Assembly (NCBI GenBank): GCA_026873275.1
Contig: JANTUC010000018.1
Coordinates: 640,001 to 704,000, forward strand
Length of the DNA: 64,000 nt
Source of the DNA: Pseudopithomyces maydicus
Taxonomy: Eukaryota > Ascomycota > Dothideomycetes > Pleosporales > Didymosphaeriaceae
Direction of reading: 5' to 3'
The notes below the pieces were generated by a model. It was not told the DNA's origin, did not search any database, and saw nothing but the letters and a program-made list of their open reading frames with translations. The number at the start of each line of letters is the position of its first letter. Positions within the stretch are counted from its first letter, which is position 1. Below are positions 1 through 10,505 of the stretch, piece after piece. A program made the translations under genes and the position numbers.

Positions 1-428
1 CGGCGAGGTCGGCGAACGTATATGAAGGACGATTTCGGGAGACCCATTTGCTGCGACAAAGCGGGCATCGGGAACGATGGTCGCGCTGCTCGAGCCACTC
101 TTGCATGCATTCATAATGGAAGTTCATTTTGCAGTGATGACAATACGTCATATCTTTGTCGCGGATGCTGAGGCCTTCAAGGCAGATCGAGCAGTCACCT
201 TCGATGTCTTTGCGACCGGGTTGCAAGAAGCCTTTGAAATACGAAGATCTATCGCACAAGAGGTCTTCATGGATGAGGAACTGTCGCTTTTTAGCGCCCA
301 CGATGAGAAGCGCCATCTGGCAACCAAATCTGTGAGAAATCAGCAAAACCACACATGAATGCTATTATGTATACTCACTGCGGATTCGCCGTCTCTCTCG
401 TGCTGACACGAGTACGGGTAGCTGGCAT
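1..428 (-). CDS. BTB-like/RING-finger protein, C-terminus cut by window edge
   Basis: Two exons on the minus strand, 428-379 and 329 to beyond 1, separated by a 49-nt intron (330-378, GTGAGT donor, TCACAG acceptor, TGCTGATTT before it). About 126 residues are visible. Residues 23-55 (LIVGAKKRQF then HEDLLCDRSSYFKGFL) resemble the first strand and helix of fungal BTB/POZ domains. They are followed directly by a zinc-binding RING-like module: C63-x2-C66, C80-x2-C83, H88-x2-C91 and C105-x2-C108, so the third and fourth ligands are both Cys. Proteins of this type usually act in ubiquitin transfer, but no substrate can be inferred. The start is the first ATG of exon 1. Only the N-terminal part is visible, so later domains are unknown. 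Confidence 0.75.
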
Positions 429-3129
429 TGTGGGCAGTACGATGCGAACCGGGGGCGCCTCTTAAATTACTGGCATGGGAATAGGGTAGGTCGCAAGTGA
501 GGCGTATGCGGAGTTTTCCAAGATACAGAAATCGAGATTCCGGCGGATGTACGCCTCGCCCTGCTTGATATCAGTTTCTACTCATAGATACGAACCGAGT
601 ACAGACCTTCCTTAAAGATTTTCAGTACGGGAAAGAGACACCGTCCCTGCAACTTGATAGCTTGCTGCCTTGGACTGAGAGGAACGGTAGAGAGGAGAAG
701 AGCGAAGAAGATATATCAACAACGCTCTGGAAGCTCGTTAAGCGAGAGTGAAAGGGAAGGTGAGTATTGAGCGAGATTGTTCGAGAACGAACACCCGTAC
801 GCACTTCTCACACTATGCAAAGCGATGAGAGTGAGCGTGAGAGTAGCCTGACAAGCAAACGAGGAAGCTGCCAGCAGTTTTTTGAACCAGAGGAGATGAA
901 TGCCTGTACTTCAGTGCTGTTAGGAGTGAGAAGGACTCTCTGCTATATAGTCACATCGTAACAGTTTCTTTTTAAGACAAACAAGGCCATCTATGCAAGC
1001 ACTGAGCCTGAGTGTACGAGTTGCCACCATGCTGTATACAAGAGATGCGTAGTAATCTTGAATTACTACAAGGTGAGTTGATGTTGTATTGTGAATAAAA
1101 ATACTATTATTTCAAAAGATTAGAAGATACAGGTCCATAACAATAAGATTCATAACAGTACTCTATACCGTAAGGTAAATATCCACAGTTTCTAAGAGGA
1201 ATGATGTTTAGAAGCGAAAGGTACGTTAAGGTGAAAGGTATTGTAAAATGAAATCCGCTCTTAGGTGAAAGGTGTTTCAGGTGAAAGATGCTCCGTGGTA
1301 GAAGGTGTTTTAAAGTGAAAGTAGATAACATTGAGGCACCACAGGTAGTGTGACAAAGGTGAGAATGCGAACCAACCTTTTAGTTGTAAACTGTATTGAG
1401 CCATGCTATGGAGCGTGAGAGTAACGGAGAACCGCGCAGCGTGGCTGGTCAGAAAAAGGTGTCCAGACAAGATTGCTCCCCGGGAAGAGTAGTAAATTGA
1501 TATGCCGCGAGCAACTTTCACTAAATCACTATTTCTAACCAGTCACACTCTATCTTTCACAATCTCAAGACGAACAATAAGCAACAAATGTCATGACCCT
1601 CTGAACACAGGATACACCTATGTACATAGCCATTCCAAACATAAAGCCACAACAACTCAATTCACAAGACAAGACGCCATACCCATCCCATCAAAGCCAG
1701 CTCCAAAACACAAATCCGCAAATCCGCAAACCCAAAAAACTCGCTCTCCACCCCTCCAAACCTAGCCCCCCTCACGATTAGTAAACCACCATAGCCTAAC
1801 GAGTCATCCTCCTCAATATATGCTTCCATCCATTACTAGCGCTTCGAAGATTACCTATCGAAAATCCGAAACAATGACATGCGGGGATTTATCCAGGAAC
1901 GCACAAGCTCGGTGGATCGTAGCAAACCATACGTTCGCATGAATCGAGCTTGGGAGAAAAGTGGGTTCGCTATGAGTAGGGAGGTATGTACGTACGTACG
2001 TACAGATACTGTATACCTAATAGGTAGATGCCCCACCGGCTGGGTTGGGTAGACTACTGTATGTCGGAGGGAAGGGTTTTTGGTGGATGGGGAAGGTGCG
2101 TTGGAAAGGGAAGGTTATCATAGGCGGATGCATTTCGGTAGGTAGGTAGCGAATGAATTCGAAAGTACGGGGGATGTAATACACATGTATAGAAGATGAG
2201 GATTGTAGGGGGATTTGCTCTCTCCGTCGCTCTTACCTAATTTGACCAGATCCTCTCTCCTCTCACTACATCCAACACACATAATCCTCAATTTATGTCT
2301 AGATACCCATACATACACTCACACATCTCGTTTGATTCTCACTCCTCTCCCGTCCACCACCCACGGACAAAAGGAACGTACCACGCGATGTCTCACTACC
2401 ACCACCTCCCCCTCCTCCCCACCCAAACCACCAACAAACCACACTCCCAAATCCCCCTCCGCGTCCTCCCGCCAAACCTTATCCTTTTGCCCACCCTGAA
2501 TACCTACCTCTCCAAACACCTAGCACGTGAACATTAGGACCAAAAAAAAAAAAGTTGAGATCCAGGCCCCACTCGCGGCTTCACTTCGGAGGAGGGGAGG
2601 GCAAGAACGACCGACGCTAGATGGGTGAGTACCGTGGTATGTACGTGTGTAGTCTACGTATGCATGCAGGGAGGACGTTTGTGGATTGGGGGATGGGATG
2701 GGGGCCTATGTACATACGGGCCGTTTGGAGGGGCGATGTATGTATAGGCTACCTGTAGAGAGTTAAGCTTTGGGGGTGGAATGCGCCGAGGGGATGGCGC
2801 GATGGCGATGGCGAGGGTGCACGCTGGATGGGTTGGTTAGCGGCGCGGATGGGGGTTTCAGCGTGCCGAGTTCGGAGGTTGGTTGGCTGGGTGGGTGGGA
2901 AAGATGTTTGTTATTCTAATGCGTCAACAAACAAGTGTGGTGAATGTATGTATGTATGTATGTATGTATGTATGTATGTACAGTATGCATGTAATGCACA
3001 ATCTAGCTGACATCTATTATATGACATGATCCGCCATGCTATGCTTCTCCAATAAAAAATTGTGGTATCATTAAATTTTAGTCTATATTATTTCCTCTCC
3101 TCTTGCATTACCATCCCTTCCTACTACCC
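429..3129. other. Gene-free stretch with simple repeats
   Basis: No supportable gene was found; the open frames are short and have no recognisable composition. It holds loosely repeated GGTGAAAG-type units (about 1215-1325), an ACGT run (about 1987-2003), a strongly strand-asymmetric pyrimidine-rich block (about 2220-2520), a poly-A tract near 2543-2554 and a TGTA microsatellite (2945-2980). The left part holds the promoter of the BTB/RING gene; the right part is the 3' flank of the PEBP-like gene. Confidence 0.6.
2945..2980. repeat. TGTA tetranucleotide microsatellite, 9 units
   Basis: Perfect tandem TGTA repeats in gene-free DNA about 150 bp beyond the stop codon of the PEBP-like gene. Length is likely to vary between isolates. 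Confidence 0.95.
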
Positions 3130-3910
3130 TCACAAGATCACCGCCATCAACGCCGCGACCACCGCTGTGCCCAACCAAGCCCTAGGCTCCATGGCACCAG
3201 CAGCACCAGCATAGTCGGAGGGCTTCGCAGTCGGGGTGGCACTCGAGCTCGGGGTAGCGCTCGCGCTGGTAGACGCGTTTGCGCCGGTGGTCCTGTTCTC
3301 CACGCGAATCCAGTCGGCAGCCAGGGCCTCACCGAGGCCAGTAGCGTTCACGAAGGCGGCCGTGTCCCAGCCTATCCGGTTCTTGATCGCGTCCTTGAAG
3401 CGGGCGGGCACTGTGAAGTTCGCGGGCTGCTCGAACAGCAGGAGCGTGTACTTGTGCGCGGTGTCGTTGACGGGCGGGCTGGGCTGCAGGTAGGGCGCGA
3501 GGTCGAGGTCTGGGCTGTTGGTCTTGAGCATCTGGGTGTCGCTGGAGGGCCGTGTGACGTTTGTGGTGAGCCAGTGGAGCAGCTGGACGCGTGTGCCGTT
3601 GCGGGGGACGTCGATGTCGACGAACATGAGGATGGCCTTTCCTTTACTGGTCCAGACGGGCGTCGAGATCTCCGAGGGAGCGTTCGCCGTCACTGTTCAC
3701 ATGCGGTCAGCAAAGAGGGAACGACGCAGCTGCAAGCAAGGTTGCACGGTACTCACCTGGTCGCGGGAGCAGCTCGCCGGGCTGGTCGACGTTGGTGTCG
3801 TCCCATGTCACGTTCAGGTCGGGCACGCCTGGGACGGGGAAGCCTGGCGCGACGGTGGCGGCTGCTTGGCCGAGGAGGGCAGCGCAGAGGGCCCAATTCA
3901 CGTTCACCAT
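3130..3910 (-). CDS. Secreted, probably GPI-anchored PEBP-like protein
   Basis: Exons 3910-3757 and 3692-3130; intron 3693-3756 with GTGAGT donor and GAACAG acceptor. The product is about 238 aa. It begins with a signal peptide (MVNVNWALCAALLGQAAA). A phosphatidylethanolamine-binding-protein fold follows, judged from the order LMFVDIDVPRNGTRVQLLHWL, then HKYTLLLFEQP, then an FV-x-TGLG-x-ALAADW block near the end. A Ser/Thr/Ala-rich linker and a hydrophobic tail after small residues (WLGTAVVAALMAVIL) indicate GPI attachment to membrane or wall. Several N-x-S/T sequons agree with secretion. PEBP proteins bind lipids or act as protease inhibitors; the ligand here is unknown. The 5' UTR carries a short tandem repeat. 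I chose the ATG that begins the signal peptide rather than an upstream in-frame ATG at 4054. Confidence 0.85.
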
Positions 3911-4641
3911 GGTGGATGCTGTGACGATGGATCGCTGGGTCGCTGGGTCGCTGGGTCGCTGGGTATCGATAAGAAGGGAGCGACTGGGCGAATTGGAGGG
4001 ATTGCAGCAGGCGGTTGACTGAGCGTGAAAGCTTCGCGGGCGCGGCAGCGGCACATGTGATGATTATTTAGGGGCGCGGCGTTGGGGCGGCCCAGCGCCC
4101 AGCAGCGACGGGCGGACCAGGGGCGGAATGGCCCCATTTGCCCACAAGAGGGCTGCATTTCCTTACTCACGCGAGGGAGCCCGGCCCAGGTGCGGGGGCC
4201 TCGTACCGCCCCTGGGCCGTCTGCCAGCCTTGCAAAACTGACCATGGCCGCCGTGGCCCGTCGCATGTCTGCTGCCGTCCCATCGCCCGAGGCAAGGCCA
4301 CTCGCTCAGGTCAGTGCCTGGCAAGCACCGCAAAGCACCGCACCACAAGCGCTGTCCCCCGGTTGCCCCGGCGCTCAGAGGCCGCTTGAACGCGCCAAAA
4401 TGGTTGGGAGCTTGATCGCCGGGTACCTGCAGCACAAGTGTCTAGACCGCCACATCAGATGATCACACCCGCACATCCGTCGCATTCACGACGCACTGCA
4501 CTGGGGACTGGGTTGGGAGAGTAATGCAATCGGGGTAACCGCTCGTTGTTGCAATTCCGCAAAGAAAAAAAAAGTCGCCTTGCTTGTCCATGGTATACCA
4601 AAGGAAAATCCGCCGGCGCGCGGCTGGTGTGCCCTCCTCAG
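3911..4641. other. Intergenic, GC-rich promoter region
   Basis: Apart from the octamer repeat, no gene is supported. Several long open frames on both strands (about 4082-4462) are explained by high GC content; they overlap each other and show no family signature. The region holds the promoter of the PEBP-like gene and the 3' flank of the Ser-rich gene. Confidence 0.5.
3933..3964. repeat. CGCTGGGT octamer x4 just upstream of the PEBP-like start codon
   Basis: Four perfect tandem copies of CGCTGGGT lie 23-54 bp upstream of the start codon of the minus-strand PEBP-like gene, so in its 5' UTR or core promoter. Confidence 0.9.
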
Positions 4642-5492
4642 TCACTCTTTCTCCCCATCCCGACTCCCTACATACTGGTATGCCAGCTCTACCGTCCCCA
4701 CCTCTCGCTCGTTGGCCAGCTCCTTCAGCTGTTTCGGCCTCCGCTTGATGAGCTCCGTCTCCTCGAACAGCGTCTCGCGGTCGCTGTCCACCCGCTCGTG
4801 CCCTTCCGTCTCCGGCACAATCGATACCCGATTCGCCGTGCGACTCGCTGCCCGACTGTGGCTCCGCTCCTCCACCCGTGATGTCGCCCGGCTGCTACTT
4901 CGCTCAAACGCTCCGTTCAGCGAGGGGCTCGACGGTGAGGAAGCCAGTATCGACCCTCGCCGGGAAATGGACAGCCGCAGTCGAGACGTTCGTTTTCGTT
5001 TGTCGCCGCCGTTCCCAGCGACTATCGTGGTAGTCACTACGTTCAGTGGCAGCCCGTGCGAGTCGTCGTGGAGTGCGCTAGCCAAGAATTCCGACGACGG
5101 TGTATTCTTCCCGGACCCTGGCCTTGCTTTACGTAATGTCGCAGGCGGTGATGCCCCCGACGATGCTGATGTATTCCGTGACCGGTTCCTAGGGTCTGCT
5201 GGTGAATGTATGAAAGTCTCCGTCGTGGGTGTGAAGAGGGCTGAGGGAGCAGGGGAGGTGACGAAGGTATCGAAGGGAGCGGTTCCAGCGAAGGCTTGGT
5301 TCTGTACGAGGGAGTTGCCGATGATGCGTTCGACGGGAGTCTTGATAGTGGTGCCCTGGGGCTGCTGGTCCGCGAGCTGGGCGTAGAGCTGGTCCTCCAT
5401 TTGTCCTTCCACCTCCGCAATGTTTTCCTGAGCCCGGTGCCGTCGTGTGTGGCACTCGTCGACTGTGAAGCTGTGTCTGTGTAGGATGACAT
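4642..5492 (-). CDS. Ser/Arg-rich hypothetical protein with an apparent frameshift near its N-terminus
   Basis: The main frame (4642-5400) would start at MEDQLYAQLADQQPQ and continues TIKTPVERIIGNSLVQNQAF. It then has Ser-rich stretches (SSSRATSRVEERSHSRAASR) typical of phosphorylated linkers and a charged C-terminus, about 252 aa. A better N-terminus lies just upstream in another frame: an ATG at 5492 opening MSSYTDTASQSTSATHDGTG then LRKTLRRWKDK. One extra A in the AAA tract (TTT at 5400-5402 on plus) would join the two frames without a gap. I therefore annotate the longer span and flag the frameshift. There is no signal peptide or membrane segment. Function is unknown. Confidence 0.6.
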
Positions 5493-6318
5493 CTTTCTCT
5501 CTGTACCTGTATCTGTACCTCTCTGCATGCAAACCGAAAGGAAAATCAAGTCGAAATTGTAAATTCACCCTCTTCAGAACTCAATGCATGCGATGGAATG
5601 AAATCATTCCACGTGGGAAGGGCACAACGCAACGGCACGCACCCTCTTATCATAGAGAACAAGCGGGCCCCACGTTGGGGACTAACTTTCGGGGAAGCTG
5701 GAAACGGTTCGTTCCTCTCGGCTATGCAGGGGTCCTGAGCGACGGGGCGCGCTCGGCTAACGTTTCTGGAAGATTTAGGCCGTGGGGCGTTGCACTCATG
5801 AACGTGCACTTGTCTGACTGGGTCCAAGATTATTGGCAAACCTGTCCACTGGAAACGACGGCTGAATTAGTGGCTCGATATTAATGCTTGGGATCAGTGC
5901 ATAACGGAATCTCCCAGAATTCCCTGGTCATGATTCAAAAGCTCGTCAACATGGAATCATGAATGGACGGCGGAAGAACAGATCCCGTTACCGCCAACGA
6001 GGCGACGGGTAAGCTCGTGCGTGCATGTGGGTAACGTCTTGGCCAGTCCGACGCGGTCGTCGCTCGTGCTACCCCAAATATTTCTTGATAGGGTGGATTT
6101 GTACATCATCTATCAATCGACGGAGTCCGTCAGAAGGGACCCCGGAATCTCGACCTCCGTATCGCTGTCTATCGACCTCCGTATCGTTGTCTATCGAACG
6201 CGCGAGTCCGCCGTTTCTCGAGCTCGCTTAGGCGTTGCTAATGCCGCCAAGCCGAGACCTCTATCGAAACCTTATTGCCTCCATACTTCGAGATCCATGA
6301 GAATATCGCGCCATCCTC
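5493..6318. other. Intergenic between Ser-rich gene and mitochondrial carrier
   Basis: No gene is supported. It contains the presumed promoter of the Ser-rich minus-strand gene and, at 6151-6194, a two-copy 22-bp tandem repeat. Confidence 0.5.
6151..6194. repeat. 22-bp tandem repeat, 2 copies
   Basis: Two adjacent 22-bp units (6151-6172 and 6173-6194) differ at one position. They lie in the 3' flank of the mitochondrial carrier gene. Confidence 0.85.
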
Positions 6319-7455
6319 CTAGTTGATAAACCTCATGGTAAGCTCGACCCTGCATCGTGTCAGTTACTGCGAGCCACAAGTCACACCCCAAGAAACTCAC
6401 GTAGCGAACGTGCCTGCGCTAACAGGCATGGCCCTCAGTAGCGTAGGGCCGATTCCTCGCCAGAAACCACCCAGGCCTTCCGCCTTGAGCGTTTGGGCAA
6501 AGCAATCGCGCATGTTCTTGTACTTTTGACTTTCGCCAAATCCATCCGTTTGCATCTTACTCTTGATAACATCGAAGGGGTAGCTCCAAAGCCAAAGTGC
6601 TTCGCCTGCAAGGCCACCATAGAGAGCTACCTTGCCTGTGCTGATCTCGTCTCGCTTGATGTTGTTGCGTTCGGCGTCCTTGTTCATCATGAACTCGAAA
6701 GCGGCAAACCAGGCACCATAAGCATTCGCTTCGCGTAACAGGGTCACGGCTGTTCCACGGTAGACTCCTCGAATTCCTTCGTGAGCTGTGAGCTTCTTGA
6801 TGCAGTCGATCGGCCCATTGTACAGTCGGGCTGCGCCGTGGGGCTGCGTCTGCAGACGGATACGAATGTGCTCGATCGGGCTCGACAGAACAGTGTTGGT
6901 TATTCCTGCAAAGGCACCGGCTGCATAGTATTGAGCGTAGCTGAGGTCACCGGAGCCCGTCTTCTCCAGATTACGTGCCTCAAATGCGCGGCGAGCATAA
7001 TGAAAGCCACCGAATTGGACTGACACGCAAGCACCAATGCCAATCAAGGGCGTCAGCGTGCCCTTGTAGAAAGCAAGGGCTCCCTCATTCTTGTAAATTT
7101 TGGTTGCGGCATCCAAAGCACTGGAGTACTGTGTGGTTGTCTGCAGCCTGACTTTGACAATATCGAAAGGTTGTCCTGTCTTGACTCAGCGTTTGTCCAT
7201 GTGACAGATTATGTATCAGTCAGTTCATTGCAGGTCTCGTAATCTAGACCGTTCACTTCAACCTCCGCAAAGCATGATCTACAGTACATTGACGCAGATC
7301 CCATCGAAAGCATTGACGAAAGAGCTCCATTGCGCCGGAAGTTCGCACATACCTATGAGCACCTGTGCAACACCACCCACCGCACCAGCGAACAGATCCT
7401 TCAAAGTCCTCTGGAGACCATGATCCGGGGCCTCCAATTCAGCCTCGATTCCCAT
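6319..7455 (-). CDS. Mitochondrial carrier family protein, YMC1/YMC2-like
   Basis: Three exons: 7455-7353, 7175-6401 and 6349-6319, 302 aa. Introns are 7177-long span 7176-7352 and a small one at 6350-6400; the tiny last exon restores the family-like ending VELTMRFIN. The product has three carrier repeats, each with the P-x-[DE]-x-x-[KR] signature: PFDIVKVRLQT, PIEHIRIRLQT and PFDVIKSKMQT. The N-terminus reads MGIEAELEAPDHGLQRTLKD then LFAGAVGGVAQVLIGQ. The family exchanges small metabolites across the inner mitochondrial membrane. Closest resemblance by motif memory is to yeast Ymc1/2 and the carnitine/ornithine-type branch; the substrate cannot be read from sequence. Confidence 0.9.
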
Positions 7456-8121
7456 CTTCCCAACCTCAGATCAATCGCGCTCAGGTCTCAACCGGCTTTC
7501 CCCCGCCTCTTATCGACGCACGAGCCTCCAGCGAAGCACGGCGGGCACAAGTCGTGAGTTAGCAAGCTTGGTAGATTTATGGTTCTCGAATAATAGCACG
7601 TCGGTGACAAAAAAAGTATATCAACGGGGGAGTGAGGCGACAATTGAAGGTTACGAAGGCCGAACTCGGGGGGTTTCTAGTTGGAACTTTCCGACTGATG
7701 TGCTGGTGCCAAGACGCTAAAGAGGGTATCGCCGGCAGCACGTCCTAAAACCCGCGGGACAATAGTGACTTTTTGGGACAATTTATCAACCAAATTCCAT
7801 GAGGGTATTAAATATGCTACAGAACATACCATGCGTATGCAAAAGATTGCCAACAATGAAAAGCTAGACACAAGGAAATTTCTACTACTGTCAGTAGGCA
7901 GGCTCGCAGCTGTTATGTCAGCATGCCATCGCAACGTCTATAAACTCAAAGCCACGCTCGCTAGACTCCGTGCTCGCATTCCGGAATGGCCATGGAAGAT
8001 GCTCTCCTTGGCATCTTCCTTGCCAGCCGTTAAAAAGACAAAAAGCTGCTGAATCTCATGCCCGTGGTCTGCGTAATGTTACACACTCATGTGAGTTCCA
8101 ATCTAACAATCAAACAGCGTG
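7456..8121. other. Intergenic
   Basis: This is the promoter of the carrier gene (left) and the 3' flank of the Ras-like gene (right). Short open frames at 7677-7934 and 7765-8052 overlap on opposite strands and resemble nothing; no gene is supported. Confidence 0.5.
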
Positions 8122-9095
8122 CTACCAGCACCGCAACTTCCTCCAGAAACTTTCTTTTGGCTCGTTGTCTCTCTCGCTCGGAGCAGCCGAAGGCGAGCCT
8201 GCCTTCTCGTTCAGAGGCGGCAGGGCAGCTGTTCTCACAGACTGCGGGGCGACAGCACCCCCGGACGCGGTCAATCGCCGCGCTTCGACAACACGACGGA
8301 CGAGTACTATGCCATCAGTTTTCGACTTCATACCCGTCACGGTAGCCACTTACACGCAAATGTCTCCTCGATATTAACCATCTCTCTCGCACTAGTCTCC
8401 ATAAACCCGCACCCTCTCTTGCGCGCCCACTCCAGGCCCTCGGCTGCCTTGACCATGCGCGCAGCCGACAGATCGCACTTGTTGCCCGCAACAAGTTTCA
8501 CTGGCGGCACTTTGCCCTGGTCAATTCTGTTCTCCTCCTCCATGTCAATCATCTCGGCGAAGTACTCGAGGCCCTCGAGGCTGTGCTGGTTCGTGATATC
8601 GTATACGAGAAGGAAGGCATCGGAGCGGAGGTTTGAGGCTGCCCAGAGCGAGCGGTATTCTTCTTGGCCGGCCGTGTCGGTGAGCATGAGAAAGTACGAC
8701 TGGCCGTCGATGGTGCGCGTCACCGAATACGAATCCTCTGTGAACTTGTCAGACGGTGTCACTGTCAGCGCAAATGGTCTGCGCATGCCTATGCATCAAG
8801 CTTGTGCGCGCGGCGTTGGGGTTGCTGGCTGTGGGAGGGAAGCCGTGGAGACGCACCTATGGTCGGATCGTAACTGTCGCGTGCTGCGTCAGTCGAAGCT
8901 CATGCGATTCAGCCAGGTTATGAACTCACTCGTGTGTCCATTCGCTCCTCACCAGTCTCAGTGTGATCGAACTCTTTCCTGTCGCCGTGTCAGCCTGTGG
9001 TCCCTCCATGGCTGCGCTTCTCCTGGGCGGGTGCGCAACGTACCGCATCCGCCATCCCCGCACACGGTAATGGTAATCCTATTATCGGGGTCCAT
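8122..9095 (-). CDS. Ras-type small GTPase with atypical C-terminus
   Basis: Five exons: 9095-9044, 8978-8930, 8873-8857 (only 17 nt), 8737-8354 and 8306-8122, giving 228 aa. All introns are GT-AG. GTPase motifs are complete: G1 GDGGCGKSS (13-21), switch I YDPTIEDSY (35-43), G3 DTAGQEEY (60-67), G4 NKCDL and G5 ETSA. The effector loop YDPTIEDSY is close to canonical Ras, so it belongs to the Ras/Rheb/Rap side of the superfamily. After the G domain comes VRRVVEARR and a Ser/Pro-rich variable tail. The last residues are FWRKLRCW, not a standard CaaX box, so the mode of membrane attachment is unclear. Long antisense open frames across this locus are shadows. Confidence 0.88.
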
Positions 9096-10505
9096 ATCTT
9101 CCAATTTTCCAAATGAACGGCAGAAACAAAACAAAAGGAAAGGATCGTGGTCGTCGTAGGGAGAACGAGCGTAGGTGGCCGGCCGGTCGTGAGTGAATGG
9201 GTGTGAGTGCGATCGCTGCTGCTTGCTGTCGACGGGGGCGCAATAATTCAATGGGTCGTCGCCCAATAACGTCTCGCGGAACGATGTCAGTACTCCGCAC
9301 CAAGTTCGCGTTCAAATTATTGCCAATGTCCGCGATGGTCTCCCGCTTCGAAGGCCCCAGAAGCAGTCGGTCGGGTCGTCGTTCACGCAGAAAAAAACAA
9401 GACGGGAACGAAACCGAGACGGCTCGGGGGCGTTTGCAGTAAACGGCACGTTGCACGTCTTGACCGTGAACACCCTTGCACTGCTCACGGTTCATGCGCC
9501 CACGATCCCGGGGCTTTCCCAAATCTTAATTTAAGATTGGCGTGCATGATGCTTGCAATCGTCGTCAGACACGTGGGCCACGCTTGCGCCTGCATCAGGG
9601 TCTCGAAGGTCTACCGCTGTTCGCCACGCTGGGCCTGCTCTTGTTGTCTGTCCCGGCGTGGTCTTCAGCCTCTGCTGGCCGTGGGCCTTGGGCATCAAGG
9701 GGGTGCGGCGCAAGGATCGCGCCGACCGTGCACATTTCCATGCCCGGGTGTCCTCGTCTACTTACTTGCGCAGGATGACATATGCGCCAAGCCGACTCGT
9801 CACCCCAATCAGCCACCCCTCAGCCAGCCTTGAAGTTGCATCGTGTTTCATCTGTCTTTATTTGTATCACAACTCTAGCTGTGCCGTTCTTTGGCCGGTC
9901 GTGCAAATCCATCGTGTTTGAGGCCGCTGCTTGGGAACATCGCCCACAACGCTCCACATACACACTTACTGATACCCACTCACCCATTTCGTTGAAACAA
10001 TCGGCGACGCTAATGTACGTCAGGTCGCAACTATGTGCTCCAGCAGAACAGTACACACGATCTGCACTGGGGTGCTGATGTGGAGTTGGGTCATCGTACC
10101 GGTACTTGGATAGAAATACAACCCACAATTTCATCATCTTCACCGCCAACATCGCCGAACATCGCGGTTCTTGTATACCCAAATATTGTGTTCCAAACAT
10201 AGCGCTCAACAATCTAACCGCCAAGCCACAGTCACATTTCTTTTGGCTTTTTAGTTTTTTTCTCAATAGAATATGTGAAGTATGGTTTATTTTGTATATT
10301 GTGCTTGACAAAAAGTATCGTATTGAGCACCGGTTTACAGGACGTGCAATGGGGTGAGGCTGAGTGATACGAAGCTCGCGATGCGGGGCTGTTCAGGCCG
10401 TGGGGCGATTTGGAAGGCATCAACACTTAATCACGACTTCATCACAGACATCCTTCAAGGACCTTTGAGAAGCTGGCATAACCGTATTGACGCTCGGTAG
10501 TCGAC
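9096..10505. other. Intergenic between Ras-like and HET genes
   Basis: Divergent promoter region. Overlapping open frames at 9537-9921 and 9820-10311 have no protein-like signature. A T-rich/A-rich patch lies at 10240-10330. No gene, tRNA or repeat is recognised. Confidence 0.5.

Noticed and set aside
2945..2980. CRISPR array
   Set aside because: The repeats are microsatellites without spacers, and the genome is eukaryotic.
4082..4462. 126-aa plus-strand ORF in the GC-rich promoter
   Set aside because: High GC leaves few stops on either strand; three overlapping ORFs exist and none resembles a protein.
8119..9159. 346-aa plus-strand open frame across the Ras-like gene
   Set aside because: It is antisense to a five-exon GTPase with all motifs, and its product has no family character.
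9537..10311. Several 70-160-aa ORFs between the Ras-like and HET genes
   Set aside because: They overlap on both strands, lack motifs and splice support.
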